NCBI GenBank assembly: GCA_037176725.1
Contig: JAZBRS010000076.1
Location: 118,315,001 to 118,379,000, forward strand
Source: Posidonia oceanica
Lineage: Eukaryota; Streptophyta; Magnoliopsida; Alismatales; Posidoniaceae
DNA: 64,000 nt
Direction of reading: 5' to 3'
Positions 22,491 to 33,446 of this stretch are shown one piece after another. Numbering within the stretch: the stretch's first letter is position 1; each line of letters opens with the position of its first letter. Both the position numbers and the translations under genes were made by a program. The notes beneath the pieces were generated by a model that had not been told where the DNA came from, did not search any database, and saw nothing but the letters and a program-made list of their open reading frames with translations.

Positions 22491-23812
22491 CTGGGAGTAG
22501 CCATTGCGGATTCTTCCTCCCATTTGTCATGTTCTCACCATTTGCATACCTTTGTACCTCTTTTCGCCCTACTTCACTTCATCCCGTTTCCTACATTTCC
22601 TGACGTTGCAGCACTCCTGTGCATCCCTGCTCATCTCGTTCACATTCCTCACCAAATCATACATTGCATTTTGCCCGGTGATGAAAACCAGAGGTGCTTG
22701 CCTGCTGCGAAAGGAGTCTCCCGACCTCACCTGATACTACTTAGATGCCTTGACTAGTGAGGGAGCCACCACTCAATGAGAACGGGCGAAATGCCCAAGC
22801 CCCTAAGGACTTACACCCTTTAGAAGAGTGCTAGGTGTTAGTCAGAAAGCAGTACATATCCCAGCCTAGATGTGTGGAAAAAGAGAGAGAAAGAGAGAGC
22901 CAAAGTCTGTACCCGAGAGACCCTAACGCCCATCTCCCCTGGGGGAGGGAACAGCGGAAACCTGCAAGCCAAAAAAAAGAAAGAAAGGAAAATGAAAAAG
23001 GAAAAAAGGAACAAAAAAAAAGGGAAAAAAACAAAAGGAGAATGGTAGAAGAGAAAAGGAAAAGGGGAAAGGCCCCACTCCCACAAAAAAAAAAAAAGAA
23101 AGAAAAAAAAAAGAAGAAGAGAATAAAGGCAAGCAGGGTAACCCCGCACCTCTCACCTACCCTAGAAAAGAGTCAAAGCCCGGGTCGAGTCCTCCTTGCT
23201 TCCAAAATGGGATGAGGAGAGCTCTGCACACCGACATTAAAAGAAAGAAGAGAGAAGAAAGAGATAGGAGCGAGTGTAAGTCCTTGAGAGTTTGGCATGG
23301 AGCCCGTCCTCTCTACACCACCACCAAACATCACCAACATCCTTTCCCAGAGTGCCACCAACAAGTTAGGAGTCTGAGTAGAGTCCGGTGAGTTAAGGAC
23401 CGCTTCCTTTCCATACAGCAGGCACCAAAGCACCCCGATACTGAGGGCAAACTACACCAAATCACACGCATCTGCATTTTCCAGTCATCTCCACCCTCTC
23501 TGATCATCCTACTCCGCAAAGGCTTACTCCAGCACTGAGACAGCACCTCTACTTAGCATGTGTTGGCACCGTCAGGCTGCGACAACCCGGGGTTCCCGAC
23601 AATCCCCGCCACATCAACAGCATGCCCTTATGCTTATACATGTTCAGTTGCCATAGTCTGAATGTTTACTGCTAAATGTGTTTCTATCATTTTCAGAATC
23701 TGCTTTCCTATGATGGCTTGTGCCTATATGAGCTCTGATAATTCACAGTCTTGGCAACAGGTATCTGAAGACTCTTGTGACAGCCGTCTGCCCACACCCT
23801 GCAATTTGTGCA
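22491..23812 (+). mobile_element. Element A: spacer between pol and accessory ORF
   Basis: No gene. It holds the conserved GGTGATGAAAACCAGAGG block (22678), a hairpin GGGC-gaaat-GCCC (22784-22796), long purine tracts (22876-22905 and 22970-23130, the latter nearly all A and G), and the phrase GAGAGTTTGGCATGGAGCCC (23287), which is the site where element A inserted into B. A purine tract at this place could serve as a second, central polypurine tract; that is an inference. Confidence 0.8.
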
Positions 23813-25015
23813 ATGGGTTTCCCCACCTTGGTAACCCCCACACACTGCTCCGAGATCCTGTGAGAATGGATCGGCAAGCTTACAAAAGATGACTGTGACA
23901 AGCTGCGCCTGTGGGGCATTCCGACCAAACTGCTAAAGGCTGCTGATGTAGAGGTGAGCCGCCATCTTCTGTGTGCTGCTGCGCGATTCTGGAAACCAGC
24001 ACACCATGTCTTCCATTTTGGCAGAACTGAACTGACACCCACATTGGAAGAAGTGCGCCGGATCTGCGGCTTTTCCAAGATCTTGGGGCCGCCCATCTTC
24101 ATGAGGCGTGACGGATACATGGCAGTCTTGAAACAGCTGACTGGCCTCTCTACCCAAAGTTGCCAGCAGAAGCTGATTTGTACTAGCGGACCCATGCCCC
24201 TGCTTCGCCTAGCGTACTTTGATGATATTGTGGAAAAGCGCACTGAACTCGGAGACGAGCTGTGGCTCCGAGGGTTTGTCACCCGTTTCCTAGGCGAGCT
24301 GGTCTTTACTCATGGCAAGGTAACAGTGGCCATCGAGGTTGCAGAAATTGCATTAACTGTGGTGACCCAGCACATAGACCTGGCACCGGTTGTCTTGGTA
24401 GAAACCAACCGCGGTCTAGACCGCATCTCGCATCGCTGCCGCCACTTTCATGGTTGCGGATCATTCATTCAGGTCTGGCTAGCGGCGCACACTGAGATCA
24501 ACCCTCTGCGCCCCCAAGTGCATGCTTTCGAGGCCTACTGCAGCAGCGGCCATGCCAAGGCAGTCAAGAGCGTCAAGGAAGAATATGAAAGGCTATCGTG
24601 ACTGACAGACGACACGGTCACATGGCGCATCATTCCTTCTGCAGCCGAAGCATTCACTGTCTTCTTCAATACACGCGACATGCGTTTGGTTGTGCTACCA
24701 GGATTTACCGCGGGTGTAGAATATCACCCTATCAGAGTCATGCACCAGTTCGGCTTCCGGCAGGGCGCCTTTGTCGACAGCATAGCGCCTCAGCTCCTTC
24801 AGGAATATCCCCTCAGTACAATTGCCCCCACGAAGGAGCTGGCCAACCTGATGCAGCATGGGGTGCGATCAACAGACATCGCTGCAATAAGAGGCGTAGG
24901 GCGTACCCCTGAGTACATCACTGAAGTGCAGGACCTCTGGCCCATTGACGAAGTCCCGCCAAGCGGTCCCTTGTTCCCTAACTCTGGAAGATCAAAGAAG
25001 GCCCGAATCAGCTAG
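23813..25015 (+). pseudogene. Element A: accessory ORF (DUF7745 / plant-mobile-domain-like), broken
   Basis: It is the counterpart of the intact ORF in E (49963-51228): same position after pol, same orientation, same block order. Visible are VSRHLLCAAARFWKPAHHVFHF, the strand ELTPTLEEVRRICGFS, the centre LAPVVLVETNRGLDRISHRC, and the end LFPNSGRSKKARIS (each split over the text). In-frame TGA codons at 23861-23863 (CGA in E) and 24599-24601 interrupt it. Upstream of 23813 the frame of E is not kept. Its function is unknown; related plant proteins occur both as host genes and inside retrotransposons. The C-terminal basic run could be a nuclear signal. Confidence 0.8.
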
Positions 25016-25475
25016 AGCCATCATGCAGCTGTCATTCTGTCTTCCTTTCAAGTTGTGCTGTGCTTTTCGGCCCGTCACGGGCATGTAACCAACAATTCTA
25101 TCAATGCAAAACTGCTTTGTGCTGGCTGTTCACATTTCAAAGTTGATCATGCATCCCATGCTCCTCGCCGCGCACATCTGGAGGCCCCTTGGCCCGACTG
25201 ATTGCTCGCATGACGCAGGAAAGTCCTTAGCAAACGACCCAGGCTCCAGGACCTCCGCGAACCCGCGCCGTCCAACCTGCCACCGGACATCCCCGGCTGA
25301 GTCTCCTTCAGGCTGGTACCCCAAACTACTCGTCTGACAAACACGTCAGTTTTGTCCACCCTTCGCTTTTCTCGATACCAGGGACGTTTCGACCAACCCG
25401 TGGTATCATCCTGATACCAGGGGCATCTTTTCAGACGCCCCGCGGTATCTCACCCTTGTTCTCATCTCCCTTTTG
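25016..25475 (+). mobile_element. Element A: start of the hairpin-rich 3' region, with four-arm module
   Basis: After the ORF stop come about 280 bp of unremarkable sequence, then successive inverted repeats: GGTA-ccccaaa-CTAC-type near 25316, CTGAC-aaacac-GTCAG (25335-25350), and the four-arm module at 25374-25449. The module has arms GATACCAGGG, CCCGTGGTATCA, TGATACCAGGGGC and GCCCCGCGGTATC. Arms 1+2 and 3+4 can pair, or arms 2+3 can pair alone (8 bp, loop TCC). The same module occurs twice in B and twice in E. Confidence 0.8.
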
Positions 25476-25975
25476 CCGGCCGATAAGTCCGATATCTTAT
25501 CACCATTCCCAATCAATCAATCTCATCATTATCTCATCTCCTCTTTGCCGGCCGATAAGTCCGATATCTTATCACCTTTCTAGCAATAGCTCTCATCATT
25601 ACCTCACCCCCCTTCTTTAGCATTAGCTCTCATCATTACCTCATCCCCCTTCTTTAGCATTAGCTCTCATCATTACCTCATCCCCCTTCTTTAGCATTAG
25701 CTCTCATCATTACCTCATCCCCCTTCTTTAGCATTAAGCTTCTCATCATTACCTCATCCCCCTTCTTTAGCAGTAGTTCTCATCATTACCTCACCCCCCT
25801 TCTTTAGCATTAGTTCTCATCATTACCTCATCCCCCTTCTTTAGCATTAGTTCTCATCATTACCTCATCCCCCTTCTTTAGCAGTAGCTCTCATCATTAC
25901 CTCACCCCCCTTCTTTAGCAATAACTCTCATCATTACCACATCTCCCTCTTTAGAAGTAACCTCTCATCATGATC
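25476..25975 (+). repeat. Element A: 37-bp minisatellite and two GATAAG hairpins
   Basis: Two copies of a unit with GATAAG-tccgatat-CTTATC stand at 25480-25512 and 25545-25577. They are followed by about ten copies of a 37-bp unit (CTCATCATTACCTCATCCCC, then CTTCTTTAGCATTAGCT) to about 25965. The 37-bp units have no evident inverted repeat, unlike the arrays on both sides. Confidence 0.9.
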
Positions 25976-26084
25976 TCACCCCCTCTTATCAAGCAATCAA
26001 GCGCTCCTCAATCAATCATTCAGCAATCAATCATTTAGCATTCAAGCACTCATCAACCGATCACTCATCACTCGATCATTCATC

Positions 26085-27240
26085 AATCAAGCACCCTTAA
26101 GCTGATATCCTAAACTATCAACAATCAAGCACTCTCAGGCTGATATCCTAAACTATCTATTCTCAGGCTGATATTCCTAAACTATCTATTCTCAGGCTGA
26201 TATCCTAAACTATCTACTCTCAGGCTGATATTCCTAAACTATCTATCTTCTGGCCGATCCATGGTTGGCCCGCAGTTGTGTTATACGGCTGACATCCAGT
26301 AACTGTCCCTCGCAATGCCGCCAGGCTGATAACCTAAACTATCGATCTAGGCTGATAACCTAAACTATCTAGGCTGATATCCTAAACTATCTATCTAGGC
26401 TGATATCCTAAACTATCCGGCATCTGCGTTATACGGCTGACATCCAGTAACTGTCCCTCGTAATTGCCCCTTCCAGTTGATAGGACTGTAAACTATCGAT
26501 CTAGGCTGATATCCTAAACTATCTATCCAGGCTGATATCCTAAACTATCGATCTAGGCTGATAACCTAAACTATCGATCCAGGCTGATATCCTAAACTAT
26601 CTATGGCAATTACGTTATACGGCTGATATCCAGTAACTATCCCTTGCAATTGCTCTTTCCAGTTGATAGGACTGTAAACTATCTCTAGGCTGATATCCTA
26701 AACTATCGATCTAGGCTGATAACCTAAACTATCGATCCAGGCTGATACCCTAAACTATCGATCTAGGCTGATATCCTAAACTATCTATCGCAATTGCATT
26801 ATACGGCTGACATCCAGTAACTGTCCCTCTCAATGCCGCTAGGCTGATAACCTAAACTATCGATCTAGGCTGATAACCTAAACTATCTAGGCTGATATCC
26901 TAAACTATCTATCTAGGCTGATATCCTAAACTATCCGGCACTTGCGTTATACGGCTGATATCCAGTAACTATCACTCATGGTTTGCCCTTTCCAGTTGAT
27001 AGGACTGTAAACTATCTATCTAGGCTGATAACCTAAACTATCGCTAGGCTGATAACCTAAACTATCGATCTAGGCTGATATCCTAAACTATCTATGGCAA
27101 CCATGTTATACGGCTGATATCCAGTAACTATCACTCACAACTGCGCCTTCCGGTTGATAGGACCGTAAACTATCGCTCCGGTTGATAAGACCGTAAACTA
27201 TCGCCCTCGGCTGATGATTCGAAACTCATCCGGTCGATAA
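26085..27240 (+). repeat. Element A: 26-bp hairpin minisatellite
   Basis: More than thirty units of about 26 bp of the form GGCTGATA-tcctaaac-TATC, interleaved with related units: GATAG-gactgtaaa-CTATC, and GACA-tccagtaac-TGTC or GATA-tccagtaac-TATC. Each unit has inverted arms around a loop of 7-9 bases that ends in AAA or AAC. Such arrays between pol and 3' LTR are known from Tat/Ogre elements as a source of satellites; the paired arms are what is notable here. Confidence 0.9.
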
Positions 27241-27711
27241 GTCCGACAACTTATCACCTCCCCGCGCGACTTCGTCCCAAAAGACGGAGCCCCGCATCCT
27301 TCTACGTCTGGGAAAAGGTCCACCTCTCCCGTCACGCCTTTGTGGCTTTGGCTATCCTTCTTTTCGTGGCAGGTCTGGACCTCCCGTCAAGCTCCGCGGT
27401 GCACCGCAACGTCCCTCTTCAGCGTCGTCAGCATCGCCAGCGTCACCCACGTCACTCCGGTCCCCCCATCAGTACTAACTCTAGCACTAACTTTTGCATT
27501 GCATCCGCATTAGCATGCATCGCATACATTGCATCTCATCCATTTGCACCTGCACATTGCATTGCGGCAACGATCCACGATGTTCGGCGCATCCGCCGAA
27601 TAAGTGGCTCACGCCGATAGCAACCCTCTGCTCTCGCCGGTCAAATGGGGTGTCCCGTCAACCCTGAGCAGCGGCCTCGCTCCGCTTGACCTTGCTCAGG
27701 GAGGGGCATCT
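27241..27711 (+). mobile_element. Element A: end of internal region with pre-LTR hairpin and polypurine tract
   Basis: No gene. GCATTAGCATGCATCGCAT-like words (27480-27560) match the tail of X. A perfect hairpin TTCGGCG-catc-CGCCGAA lies at 27583-27600, with its counterparts in X, B and E at the same distance from the LTR. The polypurine tract CAGGGAGGGGCATC (27698-27711) abuts the 3' LTR. Confidence 0.85.
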
Positions 27712-30700
27712 GTAGACACCCCATTTTGGAAGGCTGGATCGTTTGGAGCCTTCCGGTGGCTGCTGGACCCGAATCTAGACCCAAATCCACACCTCCCTCT
27801 CCTTCTTTCCCCTCAAAACAAGCCCAAACTCAACCTAAGATTACCCCCCTTTCCCGGACCTGAAAACCCACCAAAATCCATAGGAAAACTCACCCCTGAT
27901 GACTTAGCAAACTCACCAAAAAGCCTGCAAAATCTCAAACCAGACCCCTCCCAAAAACCCTAGGAAACTTAGGCAAAAATACCCTTTTTCTACACCTCAA
28001 AACCCCTCCAAAACTTCCTCAAAACCAAACCAAAACCCTGGGACCAAAACTAGAAATCCTAGACCCCACACCCGCCAAGTTTCACCCCTTTCCGAGACTC
28101 CTAAGACCCCCTTTTGGCCAAATTATCGTTTTCTCTCTCCGGGATTATCGTTTTCTCTCTCCTCTCTCTCTCCTGATTATCGTCTCTCTTTTCATCCCCT
28201 TCTTGCCCTTTCTCTGGCTTGGCTGTGGGCCCTCTTTGCACTCCTATCCTTTCTCTATCTTATTCCTATTTTTATTTTATTTTTAACATTTTTCCTGAAT
28301 TTTAAAAAAATCTTTTCCCTCAAACCTATCTCTTTCCCTTTTATTCTTCTTTTTCCCCTTTTCTTCTTCTTTTCCTTTTCTTTCTTCTCTCTTTTGCAAA
28401 AAACCATAAAAATCCTTAAAAATCTGTAAAACCCCAAAACACAAGAGAAACAAATCAGAATTCCAAGAAAAGCAACTAAAAAACATTAAACAAGTGATTA
28501 AAAAACTCAAACTTAATTAAATCAAGCTAAAAAGAAAACCAAGCATGCAAACTAAAAAATGCAAAACAAACTAAAAGAAAATACTGTAAAATCAAGTAAA
28601 AAACTGAAATAAAATCAGAACCTACCAAAAATAAAAACCCCACTAAAAGAATTAAAAAACAAACCCTGAAGAGAAGAATTAAAAATCAAACACCAAAACA
28701 AGTAATTAAAGGAGGCAAAAGACTTAACCTAACAAACATAAGGAAAAACAACATAAAACTTAATTAAAAAAAAAGAAAAAGAAAATACAGTTGAAAGAAC
28801 TAAGAACACTTAATCAAACCAGAAAAATCCAACTAAAAAACATCAAGAAGAATTAACAAATAAAAAAACCAAAAACATAGTTCAAAAGACTCAAAGAAGA
28901 AGAACATAAAAGACTAGAACTAAAAAGCCCAAAACCCTTTTAACTAATATGAAAATAAATCCTAAAAATCCTAATTAACATCCTAAAATACTTAACAAGA
29001 AAACACAATTTTAAAAACAATTTAAAAGAATTTAACCAACACTTAATCAAGTGGAAAATGGATCAACAACAAAAGAAGACCCTAAAACCCTAATCAAGCC
29101 TAAAACACACTAATTAACCTAAAAACGGTCATTAAAAAATTCAATTAAACACCTAACCTACAACCCAATTCATCTAATATTTTTGTTTATTTTTATCTTA
29201 TTTTTTCCTATTTTATTTCCCTCCTTCTTTCCATCTTTCTCTCTTTCTTCTTTTTATCTTTTCTTTTCTTCCTTACTGGGCTCATCAGCCCGTTACCCCT
29301 TTTTTCTCTTTTCAAACTTCAGCCCACAGCTACAGTCGACCTCCTTCTTCCTCCTTCCCTCTCCCGCGTGCCAGCTGCTACAGGAGTCGCTGGCCTGCGC
29401 CTCTGCCCGACCTGTCACCTCCTGCTCGAGCCAGACTGGCGCGCCGAACGTCGACCGTGCGCCTGCCATTGCCACGCCGCGGCATTCAATGACCGGCAGG
29501 TCTGCAAAACCAAGAATGGAAGTCGTCAGAAACCGGGCAGAAAGAGGAGAAATCAGAGGGCATTTCAGGAGAGAAAAGGGAGGAGAAAAGAAGAGAGTTG
29601 ATCCCAGAGAGAGGACAGAGCATCCCAGAGCGATCCTGAGCGTGTGAGAGAGCGGTTCCTCCTCTGAAATCCACCCAGAAACACCCGAACTCCGCCTCTT
29701 CCATCCATAGCAAACCAGAGCCCGAAACTCCTCCAGAACAACCCGGAATTCGTCCCCCAATCTCACCCGAGCCTTCCCGCAACCTAACCCACCATTCCAC
29801 ACAGAGAACGACCCCAGCACTTCCCCCCAACCCCACTGAAAACCAGCAGAACCCAACTCCGACCCATTCCAAAATTCCCCGCACCATAGGCCGCTTCTCC
29901 TCCCCAAACTCTGCCCGGTTAGTCCCCAGAACACTACCTCCCTAAGCCACCCAACCTTCAGCCTTCTCCCCCATCACAGACGAAACGCTTCACCACAAAC
30001 ACCTACACCGATTTCTGTCCGAAATCCACTCCACCAGCAAACTTCACCTACAGCCTCCACGGACCTAACCTAAGCTTCCAGAAACATCCACCCGACCTCC
30101 AGCAAGCCACCGGAATCCCCCGCTCGATCCAGAGGGCGACAGCCAGCTCCCCCGACCTCAGACCACTCGCTATGCACCCTAAACCGCCGCTTGTTCCTCC
30201 GATCGTCGAACCTCCGCTCTAGGCATTCAGAAAGCTCCAGAGGGTTGCGTAGGGTCGACCCAAATGCTCGCGAGCCACTGACGACGCCCGCACGCTCCGG
30301 ACGGTCACCGCCGGCAACTGCGGAACCCACTTGGGTCGGGAGGACGCCTCAGCCATCCAAACAGGTAATTTCTTCCCCCGTTAGCCTCCTTTTCCTCTTC
30401 TCCTGCTTTTCCGCCCCTCAAAAGGGGGTTTCGCGGCCGTTGTCGCGAGGTCAGCGCCGTCGCTGACCTTTCTTCCCCGACGAGCTCGACGCTCGTCCCG
30501 CCGCGCCGAGCTGCAGAACGGCTCCCCGTCAGCCGTCCTAGCTTCGCACGGCCGCCAGGACTCCGCTCACAGTCTCTGCTTCCTCTGACGTCGCTTCCTC
30601 TCGCCGGACTGTCTTCAGCTCAGTTCAAATCTCCGGCGGCTCCTCAGTTCTGCTCCAGGCCGCGTCGCCGCTCGCCGCACGTCCCCCGCGCTCCACCAGG

Positions 30701-33441
30701 ACCGGGCGACTCTCGCCCAACGGTCCGCCTCGCCTTCTGTAGCCTCTAAACCCCTCTGTCGGCCACTGGTAGCAGCTGCTACAGTGGCTGACGGCCTGCA
30801 AATCACTGTAGCTTTATTTTCTTTTAACCTAGCTATTTTGCCCGAAAATTGCATTTTCTATTTCAGTTTCCAATTATTTGCATTCCAGTCCTTATTTAAT
30901 TAAATCTGCTATGTTTATGATCTGAAATCATGCTAAATTGCATTAAATATTTGTGTTTCTCTGTATTTGCCCTTTAGTCCTTTTACTGTGCTTTCCAGTT
31001 ATAAAAACTTATGTTTCAGCCCTTCTGTTTTTAATTTTTGCATCCCAGTCCTGCAGTAGTTTATTTAATTTTAATGTGTTAAGTTTACCTTATCATATTG
31101 CATTCCAGATCCTTGTTTTTTCTCACTCTTGCTGTCTGATCCATTGCACTGTAGAACTTAGGTCTTATTTTTATTTTTTGATTGTTGCATTGCATACTTT
31201 ACCCCCTGTTTCTTCATTTTTGCACAAAGGTCCATTTTAAATGGTCAGTGACCCTTGCATGCATTTTTAACTTATTGTATTGCATTTTCAACCCTGCATC
31301 TTTTAAAAATTGCATATCAGTCCCCAGACCATGATTCCAGAGCATGTTTTCCATATAAAATTGCATATTTGACCCCTACATGATTTAAAAATCACACATA
31401 GAGCCTTGCATCTTTCGAAAACCATATAAAAAGACCATTTTGCCCCTAAGTTGCACTTTAACTCCTATGCTTGCAAAAATTGCATGTAGACCCTCCACTT
31501 GCATTCCCGGACTCCCCGGGACCCCTGTTTTCTGGAAAATTTGCATTTTAGCCCCTTTCTTTCTTCAAAAATACTTTCGAATCCCTGTTCTTTCCAAATT
31601 GCTTTTCTTTGCCTTTTCTTGCTTTGCATGCATTCTGCACTCATTTAATCCTGCATTTAAGCATCCCCCTTGCATACACTAGGCACTTTTAACTCCCCTT
31701 CACTTGGGAGGACCCTCAGCACACCCCTAGGACCTCCTGAACACTTAGATCTGTTCTTCTCTCCTGTTCTGGCCCTTCTGCTCCGAAGCTGCGGTATCTT
31801 CCAATCCGGCCGGTGGATCTCCTCAAGTAAGCTGCCCAGGCGACCGCAGCGAGGCGCTCTTCAGCATGGACCAAGCAGATCTCCGATCAGACTCCCGGAT
31901 CTCCAGGTATGTCTTCCTGAACCCCTGCACTGCATTCATTTGCATGCCATTTGCATCGTTTTGCGTGCAGTCTTGTTTTCTCGCTCCGTTTTGCGTGCCG
32001 CTTCTTTGTCTTGCATCGTTTTACGTGCCCTTTAGTTTTCTCACCCCATTTTGCGTACTTTCAAGTTTTCTCGCTCCGTCTTGCGTGCCGCCTCTTTGTC
32101 TTGCACCGTTTTGCGTGTCCTTTAGTTTTCTCGCCCCATTTTGCGTGTTTTCAAGTTTTCTCGCTCCGTCTTGCATGTCGCCTCTTTGTCTTGCACCGTT
32201 TTGCGTGCCCTTTAGTTTTCTCGCCCCATTTTGCGTGTTTTCAAGTTTCCTCGCTCCGTTTTGCGCGCCGCTTCTTTGTCTTGCACCGTTTTGCGTGCCC
32301 TTTAGTTTTCTCGCCTCGTTTTGGGTGAAGTCTTGTTTTCTTGCACCGATTTGCGTGCCGCTCCTTTGTCTTGCTCCGTTTTGCGTGCAGTCTTGTTTTC
32401 TCGCTCCGTTTTGCATGCCGCTTCTTTGTCTTGCACCGTTTTGCGTGCCCTTTAGTTTCCTCGCCTCGTTTTGCGTGCAGTCTTGTTTTCTTGCGCCGTT
32501 TTACGTGCCGTTTCTTTGTCTTGCCTCGTTTTGCGTGCAGACTTGTTCTCTTGCACCGTTTCGCGTGCCCTTTCGTTTTCTCGTTTCGTCTTGCGTGCCC
32601 TTGTTTTCTCGCCCGGTTTTGCGCCCTTCTTTCATTTTCTTGTACCGTTTTGCGTTCTTGTTCCGTTCCTTGCGCCATTTTGCATGTCAACCTTGTTTTC
32701 GCATCTTTTCGCATACTTGTTTCGTTCCTCGCACTGTTTTACGCTGTTTCCTCTTGCATGCCGATTGCATTGCATGGTTTTCTCGCCGTTTCGCTCTTTC
32801 GCCTACATTTGCATATAGGGCGATGATGCTTACTGTCCGGAGTTCTCACGAGCCAGGTTCCGCTCGGTTCGGAACACAGACAGCGTTGCTGAGCGCTTAG
32901 ATTGCACGTTTACTCTCTTGCATTGTCTTTCATCACTTAGAGCACACCTTTGAGCATTTAGACAGGCATTCATTGGCACTTAGGCATTCAAAGTCTGCAT
33001 TTCCCTGCATATGCGAGCGTAAGCCTAGAAAGACCGATTCTCGGGCATGTCGGGGGTGCCTAACACCTTCCCCGCGCGTAACAGGAGTCCTTACCCTCTC
33101 TTGGCCCGCAATGACCATATTGCCCTTGTCCTAGGCACGAGTCACATCATTTGCATTCATTTGCATCTCATTTCTTTTGCATTGCCCTGCATTGCATCTT
33201 TTGGTTTTGCGTGATTATTCACGCATTTCCCTGGTTTTCCTCGTCTCCCGATTTAATAGACTTGGTGGCGACTCCGATTTTGTCTTGTCTTCTTCTTTTC
33301 TTTCCCTTTTTCCCTCTTTTTAAATGTTTTCGAGTTAGGTCTTCCTTCTCGGACATAGCCGCTAATAGTGAGCCTGATTCCGATCGGTGCACGCGAGCTT
33401 TGGCAACGTGCATGGACGATCCGAACACCGGGATTACTACA
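27712..33441 (+). mobile_element. Element A: 3' LTR (5730 bp)
   Basis: It is collinear with the 5' LTR throughout and differs by scattered transitions (about 12 in the first kilobase by eye). Net length is 59 bp greater, explained by two extra 30-bp units in the minisatellite at 31950-32650. It ends TTACTACA at 33441, followed by the target duplication CATGG. No gene is present; the 344-codon open frame across the minisatellite (31866-32900) reflects the 30-bp period. Confidence 0.95.
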
Positions 33442-33446
33442 CATGG
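33442..33446 (+). repeat. Target-site duplication of element A (right copy)
   Basis: CATGG directly after the last base of the 3' LTR, identical to 6703-6707. Confidence 0.95.

Larger units (their letters stand above)
6708..33441 (+). mobile_element. Element A: complete Tat/Ogre-type Ty3/gypsy LTR retrotransposon (26.7 kb)
   Basis: The order is 5' LTR 6708-12378, tRNA-Arg primer-binding site 12380-12398, leader, gag-pro-pol 13843-22490, spacer with purine tract, accessory ORF 23813-25015, hairpin-rich minisatellites 25300-27240, polypurine tract 27698-27711 and 3' LTR 27712-33441. The two RNase H domains, the CHHC zinc knuckle and the lack of a chromodomain place it in the Tat/Ogre branch. 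It is flanked by a perfect 5-bp duplication CATGG. By eye the LTRs differ by about 1-2 %, nearly all transitions, so the insertion is fairly young. Its genes are already broken, so its last move probably depended on proteins from other copies, or the breaks came later. It lies in element B between pol and accessory ORF. Confidence 0.95.

Noticed and set aside
25374..25449. Rho-independent-type terminator reading of the GATACC hairpins
   Set aside because: This is a eukaryotic Pol II transcript and no T-run follows; a switch-like or structural RNA role is a better guess, still unproven.
25592..25965. CRISPR-like regular array
   Set aside because: The 37-bp units are contiguous direct repeats with no variable spacers, and the setting is a plant retrotransposon.
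31866..32900. 344-codon open frame in the A 3' LTR
   Set aside because: It reads through a 30-bp minisatellite. The 5' LTR copy is broken at another place, and no protein family is recognisable.
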